From positions 582,493 through 646,492 of the forward strand of contig JXTC01000010.1 in NCBI GenBank assembly GCA_002914845.1: a DNA stretch of 64,000 nucleotides. Direction: 5' to 3'. Each line of letters begins with the position of its first letter. Positions within the stretch are counted from its first letter, which is position 1. The translations under genes were made by a program, and so were the position numbers. The DNA is from Trema orientale (lineage: Eukaryota > Streptophyta > Magnoliopsida > Rosales > Cannabaceae). The notes below the pieces were generated by a model, which was given only the letters and a program-made list of their open reading frames with translations, was not told where the DNA came from and made no database searches. This document shows, in pieces, positions 1 through 12,827 of this stretch.

Positions 1-233
1 GCAATTGTTATAACAATGATCCATTTTTCATAAACTGTTAGTTTTTTAGCATAAAATAGTCATGAACGAAACGTATAATTCGACACTATTTATTTCTATG
101 AGTCAGAATTTCGTTCTCAGCTATATATATCAAACTGTATGCTTTGCATATGACTCATTTTTGTTAAAAAATTTAGTAATTTATATAAAAAAAATCATTG
201 CAACAATAATTGCATAAGTCTTGATAGTCGAGC

Positions 234-1837
234 CACTACAACAAAAAGGAAAAAATTGCCGCTAAAAATAAAAAAGTCGTCGCTATAGGGTTATAACGGT
301 AACAAAGTCACCGCTATAAGTCTACCGGTATAGTTCTTTATAGCGACGACAATTCGTGTTGCCGTATTTATTGACCCTGTAGCAACGGCTATTATCGTTG
401 CTGAAAATACGATAAAAATGGAATTGGCCAAACTTATAGTGACGACTTTTTTGAATTTGTCACCGGTATAGGGTTATTTATGATGGCGACAATTATCGCT
501 GCTTTAGATTTTTTTTAATAATTAAAATAAAAACTATTTTTTAACTAAGATAAAATAGTAAAAACATAAAACATTAAAAAAAATAAATACTAAAATTATA
601 TAACATAACACATAAAGATCATATGCATATTCTATTTTATATTAAGTTTAATCAACTTATAAAACAAAATTACAGCATTCAAATAAATACTAACCTAACA
701 TATCACATAATCTAAAATCACTCATACACCAAAACTAGCACATTCTTCCACAAATCTTACAAAATCTAAGAAATTTAAATAACACCATATTTCAAAATTC
801 CATATAATTCACAATTTACACCAAAAATATAATTAAAATCCAAAAAAAAAAAATCCTAACCTTAATCCAAGCTTTTGTCCTCAAAATAATCCAACAACAA
901 TTTCTCCAAATATTTCCTAAAAGACAAACAAACATAAAACCACAATATTATTAAAATATACAATCAAATAAATAAAAAAATTAATAACTAAAATTTAATT
1001 AATAAATAACTAAAATTAAACTAATATGTGGTGGTGTGGCTTTGGTTGTGGGGGTCGTGGCGGAGGCCTCGGTGGACAATGTTAGGAGTGGTGAGGGAGA
1101 AGAAGAGGGGAAAGGAGAGGGAGAGAATGAGAATGAGAAAATGTGAGAGAGAGAGAGAGAGAGAGAGTATGAGTGTGTGTGAAAAAGGAAGAGGAAGATC
1201 AGATATAGAGAGAGAGAGAGAGAGAGAGAGTGTGTGTGCAAAATGAGGAAGAAGAAGTCTTTCAGCTGAGTTTAAGGGTGTACGATTTAAAGCGACGACT
1301 TTTGGCAGTGTAAACTAGATGTTCTGTTTCACTTTTAGAGAAAAATAAGCTGACTACCAAAATTTTCAATTAAACATTAAAGGAGCGACAATTTATCGCC
1401 ACTTTAGGGTATTAATAAAAAAATAAAATAGTAATTATATTTATTATTACTAAATAAGTTCTAAATTTTATGTTTTTTAATTGACAACTCGCTGCTATAA
1501 ATAAAATATTTTCTCAGTTCACCTAAAGTAGCGACAATTGTTGCCGCTATAAATAAGATATTTTCCTTATTTACAGAGCAATGATTATTTGTCACCGCTT
1601 TAGGTTTTTTTAGAGGGAATTATGTCGCTAATTTATACTGTAAAAACTTAAAGCGTTGACTTTTTGAAGTCGCCGCTAATTAGTTTTGTCATTGCTTTAA
1701 TGTCTAACAGTACTCGATATCTTCACATGATGTTATAACAATGACTTTCTGATTGTCACCACTTTAAGTTGACCAATAGCGACGACTTTTTATCACCGGT
1801 ATAGGCTTCGTCACTCTATTTTTTTTTTGTTGTAGTG
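234..1837. mobile_element. Non-autonomous CACTA (En/Spm-type) DNA transposon
   Basis: The element opens with CACTACAACAAAAA and closes with the inverse, TTTTTGTTGTAGTG, the hallmark terminal inverted repeat of plant CACTA transposons. Both subterminal zones carry many copies, in both orientations, of a short motif around GCGACGAC / GTCGTCGC and its variant GTCGCCGCTAT, as expected for transposase-binding subterminal repeats. No transposase reading frame is visible, so it would depend on an autonomous relative. The flanks (AGC left, TTT right) do not form a matching 3-bp target duplication, so the copy is old or one edge was altered. The middle, around 1028-1246, is purine-rich with two (AG)n microsatellites. 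Confidence 0.85.
1145..1232 (+). repeat. Two (AG)n microsatellites inside the CACTA element
   Basis: Two AG dinucleotide runs, at about 1146-1168 and 1207-1230, are separated by a short GT-rich spacer. They create long Arg-Glu and Ser-Leu open frames on the two strands that are low-complexity artefacts, not genes. Confidence 0.8.
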
Positions 1838-2581
1838 TTTATATAAATTGAAAATTCAGAGTCTTATTCTTAACCACAGTTAATAAACTGTGTATTGTAT
1901 AATTACTTATTTTTGTTAAAAAATTAACAGTCTATGACAAAAGTATTATTGTTGTAATTCAATTGTATAAATCAAATATCATTACTCTGTAAGTTGTAAA
2001 TTTGGAAGGCCAAAATATGTGTATAACTAGAGTCCATTAATATTATTAACCCTAACTTTTATTGTATAGATTATTTTCAACTTGATGAAATATACTCATT
2101 AATGGAAAAAGTTTAAAACAAAAACAGAAATACATATTGTGAACTCATCCACTAGTATTATAATAATAACTATGATTATGACAATCATACGGAAAGGAAT
2201 CTTGCGAGTGATTAAGATGTGTCGTAGTAGTGCTAACGTGCCTTATCATTTCAGGATCCATTTTATTCCCGTACCTATTATAGTCAAAGGCGCATGTGGT
2301 TGTAGTCCAATAAAATTTCAGATTGCTGCCCACTCCTTGACTTTGATTGACCTACTGCGCGTATGGTTGTACTCTTTTTTTTTTTTTTTCCTTTTAACTT
2401 TTTCTGAGGTATATTTAATTAATTGGGCCATTGTCCAAAAAAAAAAAAAGAAAACAAAAGCTTATACAATGATTTTAACGACAATTAATTTAAATTTTCC
2501 GAGAGAAAACGTAAGAAGGGAAAAGCAAATTAAATTAAAGTGGAACTGTCAGCTTAGTAGGAAAAATTAATTGACAATTAA
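1838..2581. other. AT-rich intergenic DNA, no gene recognised
   Basis: This stretch lies between the CACTA element and the copia element. A 143-codon open frame from 2139 has T and A homopolymers, low-complexity composition and no recognisable domain. I do not call a gene here. Confidence 0.5.
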
Positions 2582-2586
2582 TAATT

Positions 2587-2934
2587 TATTATAAATATTA
2601 TAGATAAAGTATATAATATTAGAACATAAGAATACTAATACTAACATAAATGAATTAATATGAGAAATTTCTTCTTTTTTTTCTTTCTCTTTTATTTCTC
2701 TATTCTTTTGCTCATATTCAACATTCCAAGAGGATGCCTATTTATAGACTAATACAATCAATTATAGCCACACAATCAATTGCCACTCGTATGGCCTCCA
2801 TTCAAGTATACCTAACACACTAATAGAAAGTATTTACCTAACTTACAATGGTTTACATATCACCCCATTGTGTAAAATAAGAATAATTATTATATAGCTT
2901 AATGGACATACAAAATAATTAATATTTCATAACA
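2587..2934 (-). repeat. LTR of the copia element (3' LTR in element sense)
   Basis: Matches 6029-6365 across its whole length with scattered substitutions and small indels. Its outer edge reads TATTATAAAT where the partner reads TGTTATAAAT, so the terminal TG has mutated to TA. Confidence 0.88.
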
Positions 2935-3331
2935 CTCCGCCTTGGATGTCCATTATTCAAGAAAGTGTCTCGCTTAATAGGAAAAAAACCTCGTGGGAGA
3001 AAAATCCAAGTAAAAGAAAAAGAGTATACAATTCTTGTTCTGGTGAATAGATCTTCCAAGTAGTTACTGAAGCGAATTTGTTAAACAATTAGATGTATGA
3101 AGAACAATTTGGGCGATACATGCTGAGTTCTACCACATTAAAAAGAACAATTTGGGTAATACATGTTGAGTTTTGTCATATTTGATATAACCTCTTTTTT
3201 AATGTCTTTAAGTTAGAGCGGGACTATAACTTGCTAGAAAAGGCTATATCAGGTCGATTAATAAGATACATAAGAGCTCCAATTGTACTTAAGTATAGTA
3301 GTTCAGGACCAAGAATTTCTTCGTTACCTTC

Positions 3332-3652
3332 TCAAGGATGAAAATGATCCTTTTTCACATCAAGTATTTTGTAAACCATTAGGGTACTCAATGGTGAGTT
3401 TTTTTCATATAAAATTGTTTGAGGATCTTTGATGTATAAGTATTCTATTTGGTAAATTCTTGATCTGATACCAAAACAAAATTTTCTTTTCTTGAGATCT
3501 TTCATCTTGAATTCTTTATTTAAATATTCTATTACCTCGTGAAACTCTTCAAGAGTTCCGATGATATTCAAATCATCGACATATATTATATTTATCATAT
3601 AACCAACATATGACCATTTTATGAACAAACATGAGTAAATTGTGTTGTTCAC
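3332..3652 (-). pseudogene. Copia reverse transcriptase fragment
   Basis: A 106-codon minus-strand frame contains the reverse transcriptase active-site motif YVDD (codons at 3572-3583), followed by the usual copia pattern of an acidic helix, a KMKDL-like segment and a degraded GIR/IEY segment. In an intact copia polyprotein this polymerase core sits upstream of RNase H. The surrounding frame is broken by stops and frameshifts, so this is a relic inside the 2587-6365 element. Confidence 0.8.
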
Positions 3653-6028
3653 ATATCCTTATTTTATAAAGGATTCACTAAATCAGTTTTATCACATATG
3701 TCTAGATTACTTCAATGCATACATGGATCTTGGCTATTTAATTGAGAGCATTTTGCGTGTGTATTGTGCACCCTTTTTAGTCCTTCTGGATCGCTTATAT
3801 AAATATCACTGTCTAGCTTTTCACAACAATATTCTATCATGACATCCATGAGGTGCATATCAAGCCTTTTATTAACTGCCATATTAATCATGTAACGGAA
3901 TGTGATCATATTGATAATAGGAGAATAAATTTCCTCATGCCAGGTTCTGCGAGAAAACCTTGGTTTATGCTTTCGAACAAACACCCACATATAAACAACT
4001 ATTTTCAATTGTGGAGAGCTAGCTTTATAAGTCCAAATATTGTGCGTTTAAAGAGAGTTTAACTTAGTTTGAATTGTCTATATCCATGATGGCCAATCAT
4101 GTTTACTGACATTCAGTAATACTCATACATTATGGATCAAAATTTATCTTGAGATAGCAAGAGCAATTATTGAGGCAAATTCATTGTCGATATATATATA
4201 TATAATTTCCATTCATATTTTCTCCTATATTCACAAAATTCATTGAGATATCAAAATTTTCATTGATCATATCTACTCTATAAGCCATATTTGGAGAATA
4301 TAATTATTCCGTTTTCTCAGTCTGTGTCTCAATATTAGCTATAGCTCTTTGACTGAGATTGTCTTCTTCAGAAGGTTTCTCTTCAGGAGATTTTTAAGTG
4401 ACACTGCTATTATTTTTCTGCAGATTCTTATTTTAAGCTCGGATAGGCCATCTACGCTTCTGACATGTTTCAAGCTTAATCGGTTATTTATTATTAATGG
4501 GGACCACAACCTTTGTCGAGGTGTGATTAGCAGGAATTTGAGACTTTATCACTCTTATAACATTTGCAAAATGCATTTGGCAGTTAAGTTATAATCTGTT
4601 GCAACTTAATTATTTTCTGAACTTCCAGTTCATTCTTATTTATACGGGAATCTAAATTACTCAGTACCAAGAAATTTCTCGACATTCTTTTAGCACTACA
4701 GATGTCTTTTCTCTCCCTAATATCGGAAAATGTGCCATGTTAAAATAACAATTAACAAAATGTGTCGTAAATAAATTATCCATCAGAGGCTGTAAATACT
4801 CAAGGATCGAGGGAGACTTATAATAAATATAAAGTACTCAGTCTTCACTTCGGATCCATCTTCACACATTAAGTCTACTAGACATAATTTGAGAATTGTT
4901 CTCGTAATGAGTAATATATCAAAATCATGAATATCGACCACATGGTGTATGCGTCAGTCCATAAATGTCCCTTTGGAACTATGGCAAAAATGTAGGGGTT
5001 TTATTAATGGCCTTATAATTAATTAATTTTCTTTTAGTACACCCAACACAAATTCATGTAAGGAGATTTTCTAATCCTTAAGTGGATGTCTAATATAATT
5101 CTCAATAATTCGGCTTATCATACTAGACTTATGATGACCAAATTGGTCATCCCAAACCTTCAAAGTTTTATGATTATTGAACTTCAAGTTCAAATCAAAA
5201 TGTATTTCAATTTTATATATGAACATGTAATTATCTAACCTTGAGGAGAATAAATGGAGTATTTCTACTAACTACTTTTGATAGTCTATAATGGAAGTAA
5301 TATACAAAACTTTCTTAGTGCTCCCAAAAATAATTCACGCATACATAGTTAAAGCTCAATAATTTACGCCAAGATTATGATAACTATGAAGCATTATTGA
5401 TGAGGAACTCAATTATCATAAGATAAAGGTTCTTCTGAAGCTCTTTATTAGTTTAGCATTGGCTGAAGGCATAGTCATGCAATCTTCATAATAAGATAAA
5501 TTCATAAAGTATCTACTATCTTATAGGATATTGATGCACAATAGCGCTATCTGCTAAACACATATTTCCAATTTGTTACTCCACATATATTGGATTTTGT
5601 GTCATGTCAACTAATACACAATGTAAACAAAATAATAAGATGACATATATATTGCAGTATAGAACAGTTCAATTAAATAATTAAATAACCGAATATAATG
5701 TTAAAGAATTATCTGAACATATTTGAAATATCAATAATAAAGTACTATAAGCTTATCTAAGCTCAATTACTCATTATGGAAGTCGATATAGGATTCATTG
5801 ATTTAGGTGGGTCATGATAAACCCATACTCTGGAAGAAATCTTAAAGCTTGGTCTTCTACAAGGTATTAAGAACCAAACGTCGTACACCATCAAAAACAT
5901 AATATGCAAAATATTAATTTTTATATACATACCTCACAAATGCTTCGATAGATTAATCAAGTATACCTCGTTGAACAATTCTTCATGTTTAGTAAGATTT
6001 TAACGGTTAGAGAATCGTGCTGATAACG

Positions 6029-6365
6029 TGTTATAAATATTATAGATAGAGTATATAATATTAGAGCATAAGAATACTAATACTAACACAAATGAATTAA
6101 TATGAGAAATTTCTTCTCTTCTTTCTTTCTCTTTTATTTCTCTATTCTTTTGCTCATATTCAACATTCCAAGAGGATGCCTATTTATCGGCTAATACAAT
6201 CAATTATAGCCACACAATCAATTGCCACTTGTATGGCCTCCATTCAAGTATACCTAACACACTAATAGAAAGCATTTACCTAACTTATAATGTAAATATC
6301 ACCACATTGTGTAAAATTAATTATTTAGCTTAATGGACATACAAAATAATTAATATTTCATAACA
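6029..6365 (-). repeat. LTR of the copia element (5' LTR in element sense)
   Basis: Intact TG...CA termini (TGTTATAAAT to TTTCATAACA on the plus strand), next to the primer-binding site at about 6018-6028. Direct-repeat partner of 2587-2934. Confidence 0.88.
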
Positions 6366-6568
6366 TAATTACATTTTTTTTAGTGCAAATGTTGAAGGTC
6401 CATAGCCTTTGTTATTTGGGTTTTGGACACTTATACTTATTTTTCAAAAAATAATACCAAATTTACGATCTTTCAAAAATAATAAAAATCTGTACAACCT
6501 TTTTATGATATTTTTCTAAATACTTTGAAAGTTAGAAAACGCAGTGGCATTTTAGTAAATAAGTCATC

Positions 6569-6592
<24 letters not shown>

Positions 6593-6599
<7 letters not shown>

Positions 6600-7045
6600 G
6601 GAAACTACAAAGGTTTCCTGGAAACCAATTTTGTTTAATTTGATTTCCTATTAGCGGAATGTTCTGTAAGTAAGTAAATCATAGGAAACCACAAAGGTTT
6701 CCTTTAGCCGAAAGCCCCTGTACATAAGTAAATCACAGAAAAGCACAAAGGTTTCCTGGAAACCATTTTTGTTTCTTTTAGCCGAATATCTTGTACGTAA
6801 GTAAATCACATGAAACTATGAATATTTCCAGGAAACCATTGTGGTTTCCTTTTTGCAAAATATCCTGTAGCTAAATAAATCACAGGAAACTATCGTGGTT
6901 TTTTTTTAGTAGAATGCCCTGTAGCTAAGTAAATCACAGGAAACCACAAAAATTTCCTAGAAATCATTGTGGTTTTTTTTTTTCAAATCATAGGAAATAA
7001 TGAAAGTTTCCTGAAAGCTATTGTGATTTCCTTTTTGAAGAATGT
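6593..7045. repeat. Minisatellite with GGAAACC/GGTTTCC palindromic units
   Basis: Degenerate tandem units of roughly 55-72 bp recur about six times. Each contains a GTAAGTAAATCACAGGAAAC-like stretch, then AAGGTTTCCTGGAAACC and a TTTCCTTTTAGCCGAAT-like tail. Unit starts fall near 6672, 6726, 6798, 6870 and 6930. Because each unit holds GGAAACC and its complement GGTTTCC, single strands could fold into hairpins. A 28-nt T run (about 6569-6596) lies at the left edge. Confidence 0.75.
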
Positions 7046-9309
7046 TCTATAGCAAGAATTGGGTGAGGCATTGAACAAGAACACTGAAGAATATGATCAA
7101 GTTCTTAAATTAAGTAATTATATTTTTGAAATAAAAGCAACAGAAATATATATTAGTTTTTGGATTCTGGCAACTAGTTTCCAATAACCAAATTAGTTTC
7201 TAGTAATCAATAATTGAATTAACTAAATAGTTCTACTATTTATGATAAAAACTAATTTGATTTTCAGTTTTTATTAACTAAATAGTTATGATATTATGGT
7301 GAAAACCAATATAGTTGTTGGTTTTTAGTAACCAATTTGGTTTCTAGTTTCTAAAAATCAATTAGTTTATGATTTTTAATAATAAATTGGTAATTAGTTT
7401 TAAGGGTGATCAGCTACAAGTAAACTAGTAACAAAAAGAAACAAGAAAAAATAGAAATTCTAAGACATTATCTGGCCTTTCTTAGCAAGAATTTGTTATT
7501 TTTCTAAAAAAAAGTAATACAAAAATAAGTAAAAGTTTGGACATAGTATTCTTAGTATTATTTTTCAAAAGATAGTACTATGTGTCTTTTTCCCTTATTA
7601 TTTTTGACTAGCAACCCTGCAAATGATGTCTTCGTGACAACTAATAATAGGTCCAACTCATCCAACTCTTAGTCACTAATACATGTTTCTCCCAAAATCA
7701 TCATTTTAGGATAACTGGTCTAATTTGCAAGAGGGGTTTTGATTGGCACCGTGCAAGTGTCCAATGATCCTCTTATTTAGTGCAATGAGTTTCTTATAAG
7801 CATTTAGGGCAGAAAAACGTAGTGCAGGTTTTATCAATCAACAAGGACACATATCAACTATGAAATGAATTATCCAAGATACTTTGTAAGAGTGATAATG
7901 TACAAAGTTATGAAATATGAATACTATTCTAACACTATTATTTGTCAACTTCGTGTCTGAGGTCGACAATCGACATATATAGGCACCATAAAATTACCAT
8001 TATTAATGGAACCACTAATATTGTCATTTTCTGTATTGTGGATGATCACGTTCAATGTTTGTATATATGCTTAATTCTCATCCGAAAAAATACCTAAAAA
8101 ATAACTGAAAAGGGGGAAATGCTAATGTTTTACGAAAATTGCTTATTGGCAATTATAGTGGGGCTGACTAATTAATATTGTTACAGTAGGCACTAAGCGC
8201 TACACATTAGGAAAAGTGAGCTTTAGATTCTACAATTTAATTAATGTGTACTGTTAAGCATCATAAATGCTCATGTTTCTCAATTTTTACAATACTAGAC
8301 AACTAAAATACATGATGTGATGACTTTGCAATCTAATATTTATGTTCATGATAAACGTGCTTATACAATCAAGTTGACATTTATATTTCTCATTTAATTA
8401 AAAACATTATTGGAATCTGTATAGCATGACTAATTAAGCAATTTAATTATTAATTTCATTTTTATTTTATAAAGTAAATTTAGCACATTAATTAATCTTT
8501 TCTTATTTATAATCAAATTGATTTGACTTTCTTTAAAATTAATTTTTTCATATTTTGTAACATGTCTCAACTTGACAAAATATAGGGCATTTTTTTTTTC
8601 ATTTTTTCTTCTGAATTGTTGAATGCGTACTTTTTAGTTGTTTCTTCACACCACTTTTATTACTTTTAGGCTTTTAGTTCATTCTTATGTGGGAATGGGG
8701 CACCCAAGTCCGGCCGAGTCAGCGCCTCCTATCTGGAACAGCCATGACTATGAGTTTCGTATTCATGATAGTTTTGGCCAGCTCATACAACTTACAAGTT
8801 AGCTTCATTCACCCTTCTTATACAAAAAATAAGTAGCTCAGGCTGTTATTAGCCATGATACCCCGTATGCACATGGGATAAAGGGAAAAAAGGAACAACT
8901 ATACTATGACTTAATGGTGTTCAAAATTGTAAGTTTTATGTCCAATGATCAATGATATGTAACTTATGTGGGATGTGTTATTATTGAGAGATATACTAGG
9001 CACACTAATAGAGATATAGAACCGACTATAAAATTTACATGTGAAGCCCATGCCTCTCTAAGTGTGACGCTTAGCACTTGATTTTTTTTTTTTTTTTTCG
9101 GAGCATTTATCGTTAGTTAGTCTCATGACTCTCATATATTACCATTTAAGGCGTTAAAAGACATTTTATTAACCACGGAGGTTAATAACAATTGAGTTAA
9201 CCACACCATAAAAATGTCGTGGAAAAAAGAATTTTATTTGACAAAAAATGAAGAATAAAAATAGATAAAAAAATACATTTTACGATTTAATTGAATTTGC
9301 ATATTCTTT
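7046..9309. other. AT-rich intergenic DNA, no gene recognised
   Basis: It contains simple-sequence drift such as repeated TTAGTTTCTAGTAACCAA-like words at 7150-7400. I see no reading frame with a recognisable domain, no RNA gene and no defined transposon ends. A short less AT-rich stretch near 8690-8780 has no identifiable origin. Confidence 0.5.
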
Positions 9310-9394
9310 ATTCATAGAAAAGTGATCTCGCCGTAATGGTAATAAGGCTGCTTATTCCCTTACATTTTGTATTCTCTTGTTTGTTAGACTGACT

Positions 9395-9780
9395 AAAGCA
9401 AAGTTGCTTTGCTGACTCTACCACAGAAGCTGAGTATATCACAGTTTCAGAAGTGGCAAAAGAGGCTGTATAGCTCAGTAAATTCCTCCAGGACATTGAG
9501 GTGGTATCTAATATAACTGGTCCCATAGTTCTACACTGTGACAATAGTAGTATAGTAGCACAATCAAAGGAACTAAGAAACCACAAGTCACAAAAACATA
9601 TTCATAGAAAGTATGACCTACTTCGAATCATAGTGCAAGACAGGGATATAAAAGTCACCAAAATAGCTATAGCTGATAACACAATTGATCCATTTACCAA
9701 GGCTATTACTAGAACAGCTTTTAACTAGCACTTAGATACTATAGGGATTAGAGAGATGCCATAACTGTTTTGAGAGCAAA
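9395..9780 (+). pseudogene. Copia RNase H / polyprotein C-terminus fragment
   Basis: The plus-strand frame encodes a TEAEY motif (about 9427-9441), then, from about 9501, a CDN/SI segment, an RKY-DLLR segment and an ADN-DPFTKA segment, in the order typical of the end of a Ty1/copia polyprotein. A TAG interrupts it near 9472 and a TAG follows the phenylalanine at about 9726. Only the last part of the polyprotein survives; there is no matching 5' half upstream. It is followed by a polypurine tract and an LTR start. Confidence 0.82.
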
Positions 9781-9788
9781 TGGGAGAT

Positions 9789-10140
9789 TGTTGGAATTAG
9801 TGGGAGAAGCTCATAAAAGTAGTTATTTTTATGTATACATTTTCATATTAATGAAATAAAAGTATTATTCAGTTAATAATTTATACATAATGTTATTTAA
9901 ATAAAGATCTATTTAATTGTATTAATATATATCTGTATGATTACGATGTACATTCACAGAAGATATAGATTCAGCACTCATTTGTTTGTTGCTCCTTTTG
10001 TAATTATTGATCACTATCAATAAAGTTTTCCGAGTCAACAAACTCTCTAGTTTTTCCGTAAAAGAAAGAGCAATCCTAAATAGTGGAGAGCAAAGAGTTA
10101 TCCTAAATAGTGGATGCACACTCAATCTACTCAAAAGTAT
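9789..10140 (+). repeat. 3' LTR start of the truncated copia element (right end uncertain)
   Basis: A purine tract AAATGGGAGAT directly precedes TGTTGGAATTAG, the usual PPT/LTR junction of plant copia elements. The LTR body is AT-rich and contains a possible AATAAAG polyadenylation signal near 10018. Without a partner LTR in the window the right boundary cannot be fixed. Confidence 0.5.
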
Positions 10141-11189
10141 TCTACTAAAATTTAATAACTACAGAAATATACAAAAAGATATTTTAAATTTGTATGAATT
10201 GGCATATGTTACGTGGTGAAGTTAATGCATATAGGAAATATCTCAAATGGCAAACCACAATGTGCTTGTAGTACAAAAAAATTAGACTCCAACCAAAAAT
10301 AAGTAAATAAAAAATGCGCAACGCACAATGGTTGGCCTTTTTGTGAAGTGTTACGAACAATTATGCTTGATGCAGCTGATGCTAAAGCTTCTTTTTACCT
10401 AACTAATAGTAATACTATGGGATACTTTAAGGTGGCAAGTACTATATTAGGTGTCAATTTTTTATTAGAAGATGAAATTAATACACTAAATCCTATACTG
10501 AGTTCACCTAAAATATCATTCTATTTTCTAATAAAAACCAAACACATTATATGATGCTTGACACTTTAAGATGTGACATTGATGCCTCCTAGCATTGTTC
10601 ACCTGCACACCTACTGATCATTACGGAGTCCATATGCTATTTTGCCTGACACAATCAAAATATATGTTTATTGATCTATATATTAACAAGTGGGAGTTCT
10701 CGAGGTATTTCGGCAATGTGATTATTCAAGGTAGCCAAGTACGTATGTTCATGAAATATTATGTACACATAAATTGGCGTTATATGTGTGGATTTGATGT
10801 ATAGAACAGCAGATATGTTCCATGACTTGGACGTATGATGTAATTATGTGTCATTGACGAAAATATATTGAAAATGATGTAGTCAAAGTCAGAAGTCTAA
10901 AGTAGCCACCAAGTAGAGCTTTTACACTTGCTACGACCAAATGGAGCCTTTCCACTCCTGCTGTAAAGCAAACTAACGGCGGAGAAGTCCCCATAGTTAG
11001 GGACTAAATCTCGGCCGTTGGATTAAGGTCATTTTGCACGCGACGCGAGTGTGAAACGGTTTGATACGTGTTGTGGCCAAATCCTTGTAAATTTTGACAT
11101 TTATCTACTTTTATTTTATTTTATTTTATTTTATTTTGTGGAAACGGCAAAGAATCATTTTCTAAAACCAATTCTCAATTTTGGTGTAA
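10141..11189. other. Intergenic DNA, no gene recognised, with a (TTTTA)n microsatellite
   Basis: Open frames near 10348 and 10595 show no known domain or gene-like context. A run of about six TTTTA repeats lies at 11106-11137. Confidence 0.45.
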
Positions 11190-11771
11190 TAAAAAGAAAA
11201 TTATCGTGTCGATAATTTTTTACGCGACACGACGATATAACTCGAAAACGACACGAAATAAACAGTATGGGTGACCCATTTAATTTTCGTATCAATTTCG
11301 GATTGACACGTGTAACATATATAATAAACGAGTGAGTTTCGGGTCAACTCACTTAATCCAAAAATTACTCGTATAATCCGTTTAATTAAACATGTCGTTT
11401 TCGAGTCGTGTCAACACGACATTAATACGACATATTTATCGATATTTTAATATTTTAAATGTGATTTTGATTAATTCTAATATATTTATATGTATAAAAT
11501 TGAATTATTTAGTGCATAATTGTGTTAAATTAGAGTAGTCCTGTCAATTTTGAATAATCGTGTCAAACAAGTCATAATATGGTACATGGCATATTTATTA
11601 AACAGATTATATGTATCATATTGTGTTACACGTGTATTAATCATGTTATGTTCGGGTTTAAGTTTTTGACATATATATTAATCGTGTCGTGTTTGAGTTA
11701 GGGTGTTATCATATTGTATTGTAATCGTGTCGACTCGAACACGATAAAATAACACGAATTACCAGCCCTAG
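11190..11771. mobile_element. Old hAT-like non-autonomous repeat, one recognisable end
   Basis: Rich in the words CGTGTCG, CGACACGA and ACACGAATTA. The right edge ends in ACCAGCCCTAG; its reverse complement, CTAGGGCTGGT, resembles the terminal repeat of widespread plant hAT-type elements. The left edge is eroded and shows no matching inverted end, so the boundaries and superfamily are tentative. Confidence 0.4.
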
Positions 11772-11970
11772 TTTCTCATTAATCAGTCATTAATAATAAT
11801 AATCTACGGAGAATCTTCTGCCAATGAGGTGATTTTGGAGTAGCCTAAAAAAGAAAGTTTGTGGTAGCATGGTATGTAATAGGTGATCAAGAGGATGACA
11901 GAAAAGAGCTTACAAAATTAGGAGGTGAGGAAGAAGGCGGAGAGAGAAAGAGAATGCTCTTAAAGACTAA

Positions 11971-12827
11971 GGGGTTATTTGGCATTATAACTGAAAATAG
12001 TTTTTTGTTTTTAAAAACAAAAAACTGTTTTATGAGAAAAATATAAGTATTTGGCATTGTTCTTTGAGAACAATTTTTAAAAACAGAGTTAAAGAAAATA
12101 GAAAATTCAGATAATAACAAAATATTGTTTTCAAAGTATTTTCTTAACTTTTTCTTTCTCTAAAAAAATAATTCTTTCACATGACTCTCATATACACATT
12201 TTCTCGTAACTTTCTCTCTTCTTATTTTTTAAAATCACTTTCTCTCTCATCATTCTCTTTCATTACTTTTTCTCTCCTCATTCTCTCAATCCTCATTCTC
12301 TCTCATCATTTTCTCTCTCCTTATTTTATTCCATCAATTTATCTCTCATCATTTTCCACCCCTTCATTTTTAATCACATTATCTCTCCCCATACTTTGTT
12401 TTTTATAACTTTCTTTATCTTTATTTTTTCTTTCTATACATTCTTATCGCTTTCTCTCTCTTGTGTGTTTTTATTAGTTTCTCTCTCTTCTATCTTTCTC
12501 AATACTTTTTATTTTCTCATTCTTTCTTATCAATTTCTCTTTCATTATTATCTTTCATTACTTTTTCTCTTATGACTTTGTCTATCTTTATTTCCTTACT
12601 TGAATTCATCTCTCGTCACTCTCTTTTGACTTTTTCTCTCTAAATATTATTTTTATAATACAAATATGATTTTTTATATTCATATAATTTTTTTTCCAAA
12701 AAATATTTTCAGAAAAAATTTGCCAAACACCTATTATTTTATGAAAACATTATAAAACAGTTTTTGTTCTCATTTTTGAAAACACAATTTTAAAAACTGA
12801 AAATAAAAAATAATACCAAACAGGTCC
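11971..12827. mobile_element. Foldback/MITE-like element with a CT-rich core
   Basis: The left end (GGGGTTATTTGGCATTATAA) and the reverse complement of the right end (GGACCTGTTTGGTATTATTT) form an imperfect terminal inverted repeat followed by more matching AT-rich sequence (AACTGAAAATAG against TTATTTTCAG). The core (about 12150-12650) is almost pure pyrimidine with many TTTCTCTC words, so the long Ser/Leu/Phe open frames there are not genes. No clear target duplication is seen. Confidence 0.6.

Larger units (their letters stand above)
2587..6365 (-). mobile_element. Ty1/copia LTR retrotransposon, internally decayed, minus orientation
   Basis: Two direct repeats of about 340 bp (2587-2934 and 6029-6365), nearly identical by eye, bound the element. 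It is flanked by a perfect 5-bp target duplication, TAATT, at 2582-2586 and 6366-6370. Read on the minus strand, the LTR at 6029-6365 is followed by a TTATCAGCAC-type primer-binding site (about 6018-6028), and the far LTR is preceded by a purine-rich stretch (about 2935-2950). The only clear coding remnant is a piece of copia reverse transcriptase. At 3.8 kb it is shorter than a complete copia element (commonly about 5 kb), and stop codons break the rest, so it is not autonomous. The matching LTRs and target duplication suggest a fairly recent insertion. Confidence 0.9.

Noticed and set aside
999..1246. Open frames on both strands across (AG)n repeats
   Set aside because: Low-complexity dinucleotide translation inside a CACTA element.
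6593..7045. CRISPR-like array
   Set aside because: Units are degenerate, lack unique equal-length spacers, and the context is a plant nuclear genome.
12181..12643. Long Ser/Leu/Phe-rich open frames resembling membrane proteins
   Set aside because: They come from a pyrimidine-rich simple-sequence core of a foldback element.
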